64,000 nucleotides of DNA from Deltaproteobacteria bacterium (GTDB lineage: Bacteria > Myxococcota_A > Polyangia > Polyangiales > JADJMO01). The translations under genes were made by a program, and so were the position numbers. This document shows, piece by piece, positions 1 to 8,736 of the stretch; positions within the stretch are counted from its first letter, which is position 1; every line of letters begins with the position of its first letter. Below the pieces are notes generated by a model. The model searched no databases. It was not told the origin of the DNA and was given only the letters and a program-made list of their open reading frames with translations. The DNA is taken from positions 62,001-126,000 of the forward strand of contig JANYDK010000071.1 of assembly GCA_025363655.1 (NCBI GenBank), read 5' to 3'.

Positions 1-26
1 CGAATGAAGGACGACACGGGATGCGA

Positions 27-45
27 GATATTGATTCTCATTTTC
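27..45. promoter_or_regulatory. Fur-box-like operator
   Basis: The 19-mer GATATTGATTCTCATTTTC agrees with the classical Fur consensus GATAATGATAATCATTATC at 15 of 19 positions, and lies in an unusually AT-rich stretch for this GC-rich window. A weaker 12/19 match lies at 82-100. The controlled gene is not clear: the first gene to the right starts at 229, and a leftward gene would be outside the window. This is a consensus comparison by eye only. Confidence 0.45.
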
Positions 46-228
46 AACGCCTTGGCGAAAGAGAGCCAGGTGCTCAGTGTTGAAGATGATATTGAAAGTC
101 GTTTGCAACTACAAGCGGGTCGTCAACATTGATCTGTCACAGTCACCTGTCGGTGAACCAGCAACCCGGGCGGGCGCTGCGTCGAGCGAGCCCGTACCGC
201 TCGCGAGCGACGCCATCGAGGTAGTTGC

Positions 229-1422
229 ATGTCCCGACGAACTTTCCTGACCATCCTCGGAACCGCCATGACCGCGATGATCTCGGGCTGCGCCGTAGGT
301 GCTGCATTCCCGGAGGAGACCAAGGATGAACCTGCCTCCATACAACAGGCCGCCAACGCGAGGCGGCCCTGCGACGGCGTGCGCACCGTCCCCGGCGACT
401 TCAACAATGACCACATCACCGACGTCGCCGTGATTCACGGGTTCGCCGGATCGGGCGGCACGTTCACCATCGACGTCCTCATCTCCGATGGCCACGGGCA
501 CTTCACGCCCTCGAGGTGGATGTCGAAGCCGCAGGGCTTCACGCCGGGCACCTTCGTCGCCGGAGACTTCGACAACGACGGCTGGACCGACATCGCCTTC
601 GCGTGGAACGACTGGGGCTACGTGTCGATCGACGTGTATCTGAACACCGGAGGCTCGTTCACCCAGACGCGGTGGGTGACGCAAGACGGTGGCTTCATCC
701 CAGGCAGCGACTCCGAGTTCGTCGCTGGCGACTTCGACGGAAATGGTCGCCTCGACATCGCCATGCCATTCAACGACGGAGGGAGTGCTTCGATCAACGT
801 CTACCGCAACTACGGCGACTACCACTTGTACAACAGCGCCTGGGGGCGTGGAGGCGGCGCGTACCTCGGAAACTCGTGGCTCGCGGGAGACTTCAACGGC
901 GATCGTCGACCTGACCTCGCGTATGTCTTCAACGACAACAACCAGAGCTCCGTCGACATGTACACCAACACCGGCTCGAGCTTCTCGCAGTCGCGTTGGG
1001 CGACGAATCTAGGAGCAATCACCGACGGACAGCGATGGCGTGCCGCGGACTTCGATGGCGACCACCTGCCCGATCTCCTCCACGTGTGGAACGACTGGGG
1101 GTACGTGCAGATGGACGTGTTCAGCGGTGCCACTCCTGGATCGAGCGTGACCTATTATCGCGGGCCGGCGACCTTCCCGACGTTCCCCCATTTCGCCGTC
1201 GGCGACTTCGACAATCGAAGCCAGGCCGACGTGGCGTTGATCTTCGATGCAGATGGTGCTCTCGAGGCTGACGCCTACATCAACAAGGCAACCAACTCGT
1301 TCGACGGCCTGCACTTCCACGTGGCGCGCAGCTTCCTTCAATCGTCGTGGCTTGCGTACGGTTCGTACCCGTTCTCGACCATCGTTCCGGACTACTGCAT
1401 GCCCCTGGCAGCCAGCAACTGA
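229..1422 (+). CDS. Tat-exported FG-GAP/VCBS-repeat lipoprotein
   Basis: A 397-residue protein. The N-terminus carries a twin-arginine motif (SRRTFLT at residues 2-8), a hydrophobic stretch and a lipobox ending at ISGC, so it is probably a Tat-exported lipoprotein. The rest contains about six repeats of the Ca-binding-like type DFDxDGxxDI (for example DFNNDHITD, DFDNDGWTD, DFDGNGRLD, DFNGDRRPD, DFDGDHLPD), separated by aromatic-rich beta-strand segments containing WNDWGYV. This is the pattern of FG-GAP/VCBS beta-propeller proteins, which usually act in adhesion or carbohydrate binding on the surface. No catalytic domain is visible. It precedes an unrelated methyltransferase by about 50 bases. 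The ligand is unknown. Confidence 0.8.
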   Translation: MSRRTFLTILGTAMTAMISGCAVGAAFPEETKDEPASIQQAANARRPCDGVRTVPGDFNNDHITDVAVIHGFAGSGGTFTIDVLISDGHGHFTPSRWMSKPQGFTPGTFVAGDFDNDGWTDIAFAWNDWGYVSIDVYLNTGGSFTQTRWVTQDGGFIPGSDSEFVAGDFDGNGRLDIAMPFNDGGSASINVYRNYGDYHLYNSAWGRGGGAYLGNSWLAGDFNGDRRPDLAYVFNDNNQSSVDMYTNTGSSFSQSRWATNLGAITDGQRWRAADFDGDHLPDLLHVWNDWGYVQMDVFSGATPGSSVTYYRGPATFPTFPHFAVGDFDNRSQADVALIFDADGALEADAYINKATNSFDGLHFHVARSFLQSSWLAYGSYPFSTIVPDYCMPLAASN

Positions 1423-1474
1423 CCGGCGACCACGGTGATGGACTCCGCCCTTCAACTCTCCTAACGCTCGACGA

Positions 1475-2245
1475 ATGAAGTTCTCTTGGCTCCGAGCGAA
1501 GTCCCGCGACACATCGTGGGAGCGCTTCGGTGTAGCCGACCCGTATTGGGCGGTTCTCACTGTTCCACAGTTCCGCCGCGGGGCGATGACCAGCGCCGCG
1601 CGTGCCGAGTTCTTCGCGTCGGGTGATTGGTGGATGGATTCGGTCCTTGAAGACGCGCACCGCTTCTTCGGCCCCTTGCCGAAGGCGGTGCGCGCTCTCG
1701 ACTTCGGCTGCGGCGTCGGGCGTCTGGTCTTTCCGCTCGCCAAACGCTTCGATGAGGTCACCGGCGTCGACGTCGCCGAGTCGATGCTCGAGGAGGCGCG
1801 CAAGAACGCGCGCGCCCTCGGCGTCGACAACACCACCTTCGTCGCGTCCGACGATGCGCTCACCAAGCTCGATGGCGTCTTCGACTTCATCCACTCGTAC
1901 ATCGTCTTCCAGCACATCCCGGTCGCGAGCGGGCTCGCGCTCTACGCGGGTCTCCTCGATCGCCTCGCACCCGGCGGCATCGCCGCGCTCCACTTCGTCA
2001 CGCGCGAGCGCGGCTCACGGCTGAGAAATGCCATCGATCGGATCCGCCTGACGCGGACGCCCTTTCGCCAGCTGAGCAACGTGTTCGGGGGGAGATCCCC
2101 CTTTGCGCCGGTGATGCAGATGAACGAGTACGATCTCGGCGAGCTGGTGGCGATCGCCGCCGAGCGGGGCCTCGGCGAGGTGCACATCCGGCACGTCGCC
2201 CACGGCAACTATCTCGGTGTGATGATGTATCTGCGGAAACCGTAG
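1475..2245 (+). CDS. class I SAM-dependent methyltransferase
   Basis: A 256-residue protein with a Rossmann methyltransferase core. Motif I is ALDFGCGVGRLVFPLAKRF (about residues 75-95), an acidic residue ends strand 2 (VTGVDVAESML), and the post-I region is FVASDDALT. Motif IV is replaced by FDFIHSYIVFQHIP, typical of the Methyltransf_11/25 families. The substrate cannot be read from sequence. The C-terminal part contains a Gln-Met-Asn-Glu-Tyr segment common in small-molecule or glycan methyltransferases. The gene ends 5 bases before the convergent pilB-like gene, with no clear terminator between them. Confidence 0.8.
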   Translation: MKFSWLRAKSRDTSWERFGVADPYWAVLTVPQFRRGAMTSAARAEFFASGDWWMDSVLEDAHRFFGPLPKAVRALDFGCGVGRLVFPLAKRFDEVTGVDVAESMLEEARKNARALGVDNTTFVASDDALTKLDGVFDFIHSYIVFQHIPVASGLALYAGLLDRLAPGGIAALHFVTRERGSRLRNAIDRIRLTRTPFRQLSNVFGGRSPFAPVMQMNEYDLGELVAIAAERGLGEVHIRHVAHGNYLGVMMYLRKP

Positions 2246-2250
2246 CGCTT

Positions 2251-3969
2251 TCAATCGCTCATCGTCACGCGCAGAATCTCTTCCGGCGTCGTCGTCCCGT
2301 TCATCACCTTGCTGATGCCTGCCATGCGGAGGCTGATCATTCCGTGCTTGATGGCCCCGGCCTTGAGCTCGGCGCTCGACGAGCCCTGGAGCACGAGCTC
2401 CTTCAGTGGATCGCTGAAGCGCATGACCTCGTAGAGCGCGACGCGGCCCTTGTAGCCGGTGCCGTTGCAGGTCTTGCAGCCGGCCCCCTTGGTCGTCTTC
2501 GAGCTCGCGATCTGTTCCGCGGTGGCGCCGAGATCTTCGAGGATTTTCGGCTCGTACGTGAAGGGCTGCGTGCAGTCCTTGCAGACCTTTCGCGCCAGAC
2601 GTTGCGCGAGGACGAGGTTCACCGAGGCGCAAATGAGGAAGGGCTCGACGCCCATGTTGAGGAGACGCGAGATGGTCGCCGGCGCGTCGTTGGTGTGCAG
2701 CGTCGAGAGCACCAAGTGTCCGGTGAGCGCGGCCTTGACCGCGATTTCGCCGGTTTCGAAGTCTCGAATCTCGCCGACCATGATGATGTCCGGGTCTTGG
2801 CGGAGGAACGAGCGCAGCGACATCGCGAAATTGAGCCCAATTTCGTCGTGCATCTGCACTTGGTTGATGCCCATGAGGTTGAACTCGACCGGGTCTTCCG
2901 CGGTGCAGATGTTGTGCGCCGGCTTGTTCAGCTCGGAGAGCGCCGAGTAGAGCGTGGTGGTCTTGCCCGAGCCGGTGGGGCCGGTGACGAGCACCATGCC
3001 CCACGGCTGGTTGATGGCCCACTTGAAGTCCTTGAGCGGCGCCTCGTCGAAGCCGAGCTTCGTCATGTCGAGCTGGAGGTTCGACTTGTCGAGGAGACGG
3101 AGGACGATCTTCTCGCCCCACAGCGTCGGGAGCACCGAGACGCGGAAGTCCATCTCGCGGCCTTGGCCGAGCTTGAGCTTGATGCGTCCGTCTTGCGGGA
3201 GGCGGCGCTCGCTGATGTCGAGCGAGCTCATGATCTTGAGACGCGACGAGATGGCGGCCTTCAATTTCAGGGGCGGCGCCATCTCTTCCTGGAGCACGCC
3301 GTCGACGCGATAACGCACGCGGAACTTCTTCTCGTACGGCTCGACGTGGATGTCGCTCGCGCCCTTCTTGATGGCGTTGAGGAGAATCATGTTCACGAGC
3401 CGCACGACCGGCGCGTCTTCGCTGGCCTTCTCGAGCGAGCCGAGGTCGAGGTCTTCTTCGATTTCGGAGACCTGGATCTCGTTCTCGTCGAACCCCGCCA
3501 TCACGTCGTCGTACGAAGGGCCGACGGGCGTGTACGAGCGCTCGATGGCGGCGGCGATGGCGCCTTCGCCGGCGACGACGGGCTCGACCGCGAGGCCGGT
3601 GAGGAACTTGATGTCGTCGATGGCGTGGAGGTTCGTCGGATCGGCCATCGCGACGACGATTTGCGAGCCGGCGCGCGAGAGCGGGATGATCTTGTTCTTC
3701 TCGCAGACCTCTTTCGGCACCAGCTTGATGACCTCGGGATCGATCTCGAACTCTTCGAGATTGACCGCCGGGACGCGGTACTGCTGCGAGAGGAACTGCG
3801 TGATCTCGGTCTCGCTCGTGTACCCGAGCTTGGCGAGCGTCGCCGCGAGGGGCGCGCCACTGCGCTGCGCCTCCGCCTGCGCCGCCCGCAGCTGTTGGAG
3901 CGAGATGAGGTTTTCACGAACGAGCAGCTCACCGAGTCGCTTGTGACCACCAGGCGCCATGGCGATCAT
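2251..3969 (-). CDS. pilB: type IV pilus / type II secretion assembly ATPase (PilB/GspE family)
   Basis: A 572-residue hexameric secretion ATPase. The N-terminal T2SSE_N (MshEN) domain (about residues 10-150) begins RLGELLVRENLIS. The core has Walker A GPTGSGKTTTLYSAL, the Asp box with VRLVNMILLNAI and ASDIHVEPYE, Walker B DIIMVGEIRD and the His box TGHLVLSTLHTNDA. A four-Cys zinc motif (CKDC then CKTC) sits near residue 470, as in PilB and GspE. It would power pilus extension or pseudopilus assembly at the inner membrane. No pilC, pilT or pilin gene lies in the window, so PilB versus GspE cannot be settled; the length and the MshEN domain slightly favour PilB. A second in-frame ATG lies three codons downstream of the first. 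Confidence 0.9.
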   Translation of the reverse strand: MIAMAPGGHKRLGELLVRENLISLQQLRAAQAEAQRSGAPLAATLAKLGYTSETEITQFLSQQYRVPAVNLEEFEIDPEVIKLVPKEVCEKNKIIPLSRAGSQIVVAMADPTNLHAIDDIKFLTGLAVEPVVAGEGAIAAAIERSYTPVGPSYDDVMAGFDENEIQVSEIEEDLDLGSLEKASEDAPVVRLVNMILLNAIKKGASDIHVEPYEKKFRVRYRVDGVLQEEMAPPLKLKAAISSRLKIMSSLDISERRLPQDGRIKLKLGQGREMDFRVSVLPTLWGEKIVLRLLDKSNLQLDMTKLGFDEAPLKDFKWAINQPWGMVLVTGPTGSGKTTTLYSALSELNKPAHNICTAEDPVEFNLMGINQVQMHDEIGLNFAMSLRSFLRQDPDIIMVGEIRDFETGEIAVKAALTGHLVLSTLHTNDAPATISRLLNMGVEPFLICASVNLVLAQRLARKVCKDCTQPFTYEPKILEDLGATAEQIASSKTTKGAGCKTCNGTGYKGRVALYEVMRFSDPLKELVLQGSSSAELKAGAIKHGMISLRMAGISKVMNGTTTPEEILRVTMSD

Positions 3970-4065
3970 TCTGCCAGGAAGTCGGCCTCCGAGAACCGCG
4001 AACTTCCAGCGGGCTGCGTGTGAGGAAATATGAGCCGATCGCGACGGAAGCTGAACTGACCCGCT

Positions 4066-4908
4066 TCACCGAATGATCGGATTGCAGTTCGTGAACGCAA
4101 TCGAGGTGTCGATGCGGAAGTGGCTCTCGACGGTGTGCCGCTCGGCCTGGAAGACCGCCAGCGGGTAGGTCTTGCCCTTGGTGATGCCGAGCTCGGTGGC
4201 GTGGTCGTCGAGGGCGATGTTCGCGCTCTGCGCTTCGTGGACGCCGCCGAGGTCGATGGCGAGGTGGCCGTTGATGAAGGTCCACAAGTCGTCGTCGCCG
4301 GTGAAGGTGAAGACCTCGCCGCCGTTGTAGACGAACTCGGTGTGCAGCTCGAAGGTGAAGTGGAAGTTGTGATCGCGCCCCTGGTTGCCGAAGCCGGCGC
4401 CGTCGATGGGGAAGAAGGCGTCGTTCTGGAACGTGGAGACTCCGCCTGCGCCTTTGGTGAGGACGAGCGTGAAGGGGATCGCCATATTGATACCGTCAAC
4501 ATTGCGGTACCACTGGTCGAACTCGGTCTTTCCAGTCGTCGACGAGGTGCCGCCGGAGGCCGCCGCGTAGACGGGTTTCTCGTCGGCGCCGAGCAACGTC
4601 TTGACGATGCCCTTCTCGCCCGAGCCGAGGAAATGCTCGAAGTCGGGGTGCGTGTCCTTGAAGTCGCGGATGATGCCGGTGAGGTTGGGCGCGCAGCCGC
4701 CATCGGTGGCGCCGTCTTTCGACCCGCCGACGTCGGTGGCACCGACGTCGAAGGACGCGCCGTCGTCGAGGCCGCCGTCGAGTCGCAGCCCGCCGCCGCC
4801 ATCGTCTTCCCCGAGCGGGGGCGCATCGACCGTCCCGTTGCCGCAACCGAAGGCGACGGCGACGAAGGCGATGAGGACGACGCACCTGGCTTTGAGCAGA
4901 GAGGGCAT
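4066..4908 (-). CDS. fibro-slime domain lipoprotein
   Basis: About 280 residues. The ORF track starts at 4980, but the ATG at 4908 is preferred: it is preceded by AAAGG and begins MPSLLKAR followed by a hydrophobic segment and a Cys (AFGCGNG), a lipoprotein-type signal. After a Gly/Asp-rich linker, the region from about residue 75 to the end matches the fibro-slime domain: it opens [16 protein letters not shown] and contains [39 protein letters not shown] and LAIDLGGVH. This domain occurs in Dictyostelium prespore proteins and Myxococcota surface proteins and is thought to be structural or adhesive. No partner gene is adjacent. Confidence 0.85.
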   Translation of the reverse strand: MPSLLKARCVVLIAFVAVAFGCGNGTVDAPPLGEDDGGGGLRLDGGLDDGASFDVGATDVGGSKDGATDGGCAPNLTGIIRDFKDTHPDFEHFLGSGEKGIVKTLLGADEKPVYAAASGGTSSTTGKTEFDQWYRNVDGINMAIPFTLVLTKGAGGVSTFQNDAFFPIDGAGFGNQGRDHNFHFTFELHTEFVYNGGEVFTFTGDDDLWTFINGHLAIDLGGVHEAQSANIALDDHATELGITKGKTYPLAVFQAERHTVESHFRIDTSIAFTNCNPIIR

Positions 4909-5032
4909 GAGGACCTTTCGTTGGTCTACACCCTCATCCCCGCCCGTCACGTCCTCGATCGTGAAATCGACATGTCTCACGCATGTGACGCGTGCGGTGC
5001 AGACCCAGCAAATAGCCCGATTTGCGCTCCGA

Positions 5033-5887
5033 TCACGCCGCGCGACGGGCGCCGAAGAGGGCGCTGCGGATGCGGTCGAAGGCGCCGATCACCTGCTGGG
5101 CCTTGGCCTTGTCCCGCACCGCGCGGCCGACGCGTTTCATCCAGGCCAGCTCGTCCTCGCTCATCGGTCCGCGATCGAGCGCGATCATCGCCTCGTCGAG
5201 CTCCTCGCCGTTGCGGAGGCCAGCGAGCGTCGCGTGGACGTGGGGGCTCGAGAGCGCGAATCGATAGCAATCGCTCCCGCGCGGCGTCGCGTCACCTTCA
5301 GGCGTGAAGCGAGGATCCATCAGCGTCGCCCAACGCGTCGCCGTGAAGCCCAGCACCGCAGCGCCTGGTTGCAAGAAGGGAAAGACGTCTTGCTCGGCAC
5401 CGGGATGGGCGGCGTTGTAGCGCACCATGATGCCGTCGAGCCCTGGGGTCTGCAGCATCTTCTCGAACGACGGACGATGGTGGCAGGAGATGACGATCGA
5501 GCGGGTTTTTCCCTGCTCTTTCAGCTTTCGCGCCGCATCGAGAATACGCTCCGGCGGAAGGTCGTCCCACCAGCCGAGGCCGAGGACGTCGACGTGATCG
5601 ACCTTCAGCGAACGACGCACGCAGTCGAGCGAGGTGCTCATGAGCGAGGCGACGCGCGTGTAGCTCTGCACGGCGATGACCACGCCCTCGCGATCGCGCG
5701 CGGCGATCTTGGCGATGCCGCGTCCGAAGCTGCCGCGACGACGGAGCCCCCAGAACATGAAGTTGATGCCACGCTCATAGGCGCGCTCGACCTCGACGTC
5801 GGAGAGCCCGTAGCTGCTCCCGAGACCGATGCGGCTCACGCGGAGGCCGGTGTCGCCGAAGGGGACCTTCTCCCAACTGCCGGTCAT
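5033..5887 (-). CDS. aldo/keto reductase-like protein lacking the catalytic tetrad
   Basis: A 284-residue TIM-barrel protein with the start of a typical aldo/keto reductase ([16 protein letters not shown]) and the [11 protein letters not shown] segment. The catalytic residues are missing: the usual DTAxxYG is replaced by FMFWGLRR, the Lys strand by [10 protein letters not shown], and the His of LxxLH by LGLGWW. It is therefore probably not a standard NADPH reductase. It may be a pseudoenzyme or a divergent subfamily. It lies 3 bases downstream of the SDR gene and presumably shares its promoter and TetR control. Confidence 0.7.
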   Translation of the reverse strand: MTGSWEKVPFGDTGLRVSRIGLGSSYGLSDVEVERAYERGINFMFWGLRRRGSFGRGIAKIAARDREGVVIAVQSYTRVASLMSTSLDCVRRSLKVDHVDVLGLGWWDDLPPERILDAARKLKEQGKTRSIVISCHHRPSFEKMLQTPGLDGIMVRYNAAHPGAEQDVFPFLQPGAAVLGFTATRWATLMDPRFTPEGDATPRGSDCYRFALSSPHVHATLAGLRNGEELDEAMIALDRGPMSEDELAWMKRVGRAVRDKAKAQQVIGAFDRIRSALFGARRAA

Positions 5888-5890
5888 CGC

Positions 5891-6673
5891 TCAGGCTCCC
5901 GCGCCGGCCGGCAGCGATTTGAAACGCGGCGTGTAGCGATCGAGCAGAAAGCGCGTGGTGCCCGGGAACCAACGGGAAAAGACGCCCGATCGCGGGTAGA
6001 TGACGCGGTCGCGCTTCTTCTCGATGGCGAGGCGGACGAGGCGCGCGAGCTCTTCTTCGGTGCCGCGCGGGGCCATCGCGAGGAGCTTCGAGGTCTCGAA
6101 CTTGTCGAGCGCAGCGCGCGCCATCTCGGTGCTGGCGATGATTCCGGGATAGACGGTGACGACGTGCACGCCGGTGCCACGCAGCTCGCCACGAAGCGAC
6201 TCGGACGCAGCGGCGAGGCCGGCCTTGGCGGCGTTGTAGTGGAACATGCCGGGCGTCGGCGCGAGCGCGGCCATCGAGGCGACGTCGACGACCGTCCCGC
6301 TCTTGCGCGCGAGCATCGCCGGGAGCACCGCGCGCGTGAGCCGGAGCGGCGCCAGCAAATCGATGGCGAGGAGGTTCTCCCCACGCTCGGGCTCGAACGA
6401 GGCCGTCGGCCCGACGATTTGCACGCCGGCGTTGTTCACCAAGACGTCGATCGGCCCCAGCTGCTTCTCGGCGCCGGAGATCCAATCGGTCGCGCGCGCC
6501 ACGTCGGCGAGGTCGTGCTCGACGACGTGCACCGTCGTCTTCAGCTCCTTCGCCAGCGCGCGCAGCAGCTCTCCACGACGCGCGACGAGGGTGAGCGTGT
6601 GACCGTGCGCGGCGAGCTCACGTGCGAGGGAAGCGCCGATGCCTGACGATGCTCCGGTGATGGCGATGTGCAT
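5891..6673 (-). CDS. short-chain dehydrogenase/reductase
   Basis: A 260-residue classical SDR. It has the nucleotide-binding motif TGASSGIGASLAREL at residues 6-20, the NNAG motif (VLVNNAGVQ), a catalytic Ser strand (VDVASMAAL) and the catalytic YNAAKAG. An Arg just after strand 2 (LVARRGELL) suggests NADP(H). The C-terminal part resembles the DltE-like/YqjQ group of SDRs acting on lipid-like substrates, which is inference. A CAGGAG ribosome-binding site precedes the ATG. It is the first gene of a two-gene operon with the degenerate aldo/keto reductase, and its promoter region contains an operator-like dyad similar to that of the neighbouring tetR. Confidence 0.88.
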   Translation of the reverse strand: MHIAITGASSGIGASLARELAAHGHTLTLVARRGELLRALAKELKTTVHVVEHDLADVARATDWISGAEKQLGPIDVLVNNAGVQIVGPTASFEPERGENLLAIDLLAPLRLTRAVLPAMLARKSGTVVDVASMAALAPTPGMFHYNAAKAGLAAASESLRGELRGTGVHVVTVYPGIIASTEMARAALDKFETSKLLAMAPRGTEEELARLVRLAIEKKRDRVIYPRSGVFSRWFPGTTRFLLDRYTPRFKSLPAGAGA

Positions 6674-6698
6674 GGGAAACTCCTGGCTTGGGGGCGAA

Positions 6699-6725
6699 TG
6701 ACTAAACTGGTTTTCTGGTCAGTAA
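6699..6725. promoter_or_regulatory. putative TetR operator upstream of the SDR operon
   Basis: An imperfect dyad, ACTAAACTGG-TTT-TCTGGTCAGT (6701-6723), sits 26-52 bases upstream of the SDR start. Its right half TTCTGGTCAGT differs by one base from the half-site TTCTAGTCAGT found in the strong dyad at the tetR promoter. It covers a plausible -10 (TTTAGT on the minus strand). The shared half-site suggests that one regulator binds both promoters. Confidence 0.5.
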
Positions 6726-6764
6726 TGAACGTAGGAAAACGCCGAGCGCGCCGAGATTCGCGGC

Positions 6765-7406
6765 TCAGGCCGGAAGAGCAGGCAGCGCCGGCATCGCGTG
6801 ATGCGGGTCGCGGAGACCGTGGAGCACGAGGTCGAGCCCGACGCGCGCGCGATGGATGAGATCGTCGCGGGCGGCCGCTTGGCCCTTCTTTTCCCGCGTC
6901 GCGTGGCGCCGTTGCGCATCCCACGCGCTCATGTGGAAGTCCTGGAGGAGGCCGGCGACCGTCTCGACGTCGAGGTTTTCGCGGAAGACCTTCTGCTTGA
7001 TGCCGAGCCTCAGGACCTCGACCAAGTTCGTTCGCCCGAGGGCGCGCAGCTCGTCGAAGCGAACGGCCCACGCCGGCAAGAGCGCCTGGGTGTTGCCGTG
7101 CATCAGCTCGAGCAGGAGCGGCCGGCGCTCGAGGTGCTCGATGGCCGTACCGAGCAAGATGCCGAGGAGCTGATCGGCCCGCACGCGCGGATCGATCGCC
7201 TGCGCGCACTCGGCCTGCCACTCGCGAATTTCTCGGTGAACGACCTGGTAGTAGAGGTCTTCCTTCGACTCGGCGGCGAGATAGATGGTGCCCTTGCCGA
7301 CCCCCGCCTCTTTGGCGATGTCGTCGATCGAAGCCTTCTTGAACCCGAAGCGCGCGAACGCTCGGGCCGCCTCGACGAGGATGCAGTCTTTCTTCGCGCG
7401 GTCCAT
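6765..7406 (-). CDS. TetR/AcrR-family transcriptional repressor
   Basis: About 213 residues. The HTH is at the N-terminus (AARAFARFGFKKASIDDIAKEAGVGKGTIY, ending in the canonical KGTIY), followed by an all-helical ligand-binding domain of the AcrR type. The ATG at 7406 (MDRAKK) is preferred to the track start at 7424, because the upstream codons lie inside a 29-bp operator dyad that also overlaps the -10 element. It is oriented the same way as the SDR-aldo/keto reductase pair downstream and probably represses both itself and that pair. The ligand is unknown. A short Pro/Ala-rich tail ends the protein. Confidence 0.88.
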   Translation of the reverse strand: MDRAKKDCILVEAARAFARFGFKKASIDDIAKEAGVGKGTIYLAAESKEDLYYQVVHREIREWQAECAQAIDPRVRADQLLGILLGTAIEHLERRPLLLELMHGNTQALLPAWAVRFDELRALGRTNLVEVLRLGIKQKVFRENLDVETVAGLLQDFHMSAWDAQRRHATREKKGQAAARDDLIHRARVGLDLVLHGLRDPHHAMPALPALPA

Positions 7407-7435
7407 GACTGACTGGAATCTCATTCTAGTCAGTC
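7407..7435. promoter_or_regulatory. TetR autoregulatory operator
   Basis: A 13-bp inverted repeat with a 3-bp centre, GACTGACTGGAAT-CTC-ATTCTAGTCAGTC, with one mismatch. It covers the -10 hexamer of the tetR promoter and the leader up to the start codon, the classical position for an autorepressing TetR operator. Confidence 0.75.
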
Positions 7436-7450
7436 GCGGCAGATCGTCAA
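7423..7450 (-). promoter_or_regulatory. sigma70-type promoter of tetR
   Basis: On the minus strand TTGACG (7445-7450) is followed after 16 bases by TAGAAT (7423-7428), a near-consensus vegetative promoter. The -10 lies inside the operator dyad. The predicted transcript would have a leader of roughly 10 bases before the ATG at 7406. Confidence 0.65.
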
Positions 7451-7462
7451 GTCCACCCCTGA

Positions 7463-7468
7463 TAGTCT
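7463..7468 (+). promoter_or_regulatory. -10 element of a probable leaderless transcript
   Basis: TAGTCT is followed by exactly six bases and then the GTG at 7475. No ribosome-binding site fits between them, so transcription would start at or next to the start codon. Confidence 0.5.
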
Positions 7469-7474
7469 CCCCGC

Positions 7475-8698
7475 GTGCATCAAGAGCTTCGTCGCCTCTA
7501 CAACGCCGCCTACACCCCCGCGCTCTACCAACGTTACGTCTCGCGCCTCGAGAGCACTCTCGGTCTCTCCATCCCCTTTCGCATCGCCGAGACGCCCTTC
7601 TTCATTCCGCGTCCGTTGCGACAGCGCCTCGCAACGTCGGCGCGGGAGATCGTGGCGCAGATCTCGCGGCCCTCGCTCATCGAGGAGATGAAGCGCGCGA
7701 TCCCCGCCCACCTCGACGCGCCGGGCATCGACGCGACGGCGAGCTGCATCCAGGTCGACTTCGCGATCTGTCGGAACGCGGACGGGGAGCTCGACGGGAA
7801 GGTCGTCGAGCTGCAGGGGTTCCCCTCGCTCTACGCGCTGATGGTCTTCCAGACCGAGGCTCTGCGCGAGGAGTTGCGGGGAATTCCTGGTCTCGATCGC
7901 GAGTACTCGCTCTATTACGGTGGTCATGATCGGGCGAGCTTCGTCGCCAAATTGAAGCACGCGCTGGTGCTCGATCACGCGCCGGAAGAGGTGGTGCTCC
8001 TCGACATCGATCCGCCGAACCAGAAGACGTACTGCGACATGATCGCGACGCAGCGGCTCTGCGGCGTCGATCCGATCGGACCCGAGCAGCTCGAGCGCGA
8101 GGGAAACAAACTCTTCCGTCGCAAGGACGGGCGGCGCATCCAGGTGAAGCGCATCTACAACCGCGTCGTCTTCGACGAGCTGGCGAAGGTCGACGTGAAG
8201 CTGCCGTTCCAGTGGAACGAAGCGCTCGATCTGACCTGGTGCCCGCACCCCAACTGGTATTGGATCTGGTCGAAATACACGCTGCCGCACGTGCATCATC
8301 CGGCCGTGCCGCGGGCGCGCTACTTGAGTGAGCTCGAGAAGATTCCCGACGATCTCTCGAACTACGTGCTGAAGCCGCTCTTCTCCTTCGCCGGCACCGG
8401 CGTGAAGGTCGACGTCACCGCCGAGGACATCGCCGCGGTGCCAGAGAGTGAGCGCGGAGGCTGGATTCTCCAGGAGAAAATCACCTACGTGCCTGCGCTG
8501 CACATGCCCGACGGCAACGGGGTGAAGGCCGAGGTGCGGATGATGTTTCTCCGTGGTCCGGACGACGTCGAGCCGCAGCTGGTGCTGAACCTCGTGCGTC
8601 TCTCGCGCGGCAAGATGATCGGCGTCGATCACAATCGTGATCTCGATTGGGTCGGCGGCAGCATCGGCATCTGGCCCGCCGACGAAGAGCCTGTGTGA
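7475..8698 (+). CDS. ATP-grasp-like protein of unknown function
   Basis: A 407-residue protein I do not recognise by name. The C-terminal half has features resembling ATP-grasp ligases: VLKPLFSFAGTGV (a Lys strand followed by a glycine-rich loop) at about residues 298-310, GWILQEKI, and later acidic/Asn residues in EVRMMFLRG and LVLNLVRLSRG. The N-terminal half contains CIQVDFAICRNADG, KVVELQGFPSLYA and YYGGHD, conserved-looking segments resembling glutathionylspermidine-synthase-like pre-ATP-grasp domains. This similarity is inference. It begins at GTG with a leaderless-type -10 and is divergent from tetR. A cupin gene follows 38 bases downstream. Confidence 0.65.
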   Translation: MHQELRRLYNAAYTPALYQRYVSRLESTLGLSIPFRIAETPFFIPRPLRQRLATSAREIVAQISRPSLIEEMKRAIPAHLDAPGIDATASCIQVDFAICRNADGELDGKVVELQGFPSLYALMVFQTEALREELRGIPGLDREYSLYYGGHDRASFVAKLKHALVLDHAPEEVVLLDIDPPNQKTYCDMIATQRLCGVDPIGPEQLEREGNKLFRRKDGRRIQVKRIYNRVVFDELAKVDVKLPFQWNEALDLTWCPHPNWYWIWSKYTLPHVHHPAVPRARYLSELEKIPDDLSNYVLKPLFSFAGTGVKVDVTAEDIAAVPESERGGWILQEKITYVPALHMPDGNGVKAEVRMMFLRGPDDVEPQLVLNLVRLSRGKMIGVDHNRDLDWVGGSIGIWPADEEPV

Positions 8699-8736
8699 CG
8701 CGTGTGACCGGCAAAACTGTGTGATAGGAGCAACGC

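Noticed and set aside
4601-6646. 681-residue plus-strand ORF opposite the fibro-slime, aldo/keto reductase and SDR genes
   Set aside because: It is antisense to three genes with clear family motifs, is rich in Arg/Ala/Glu of the GC-shadow type, and has no recognisable domain.
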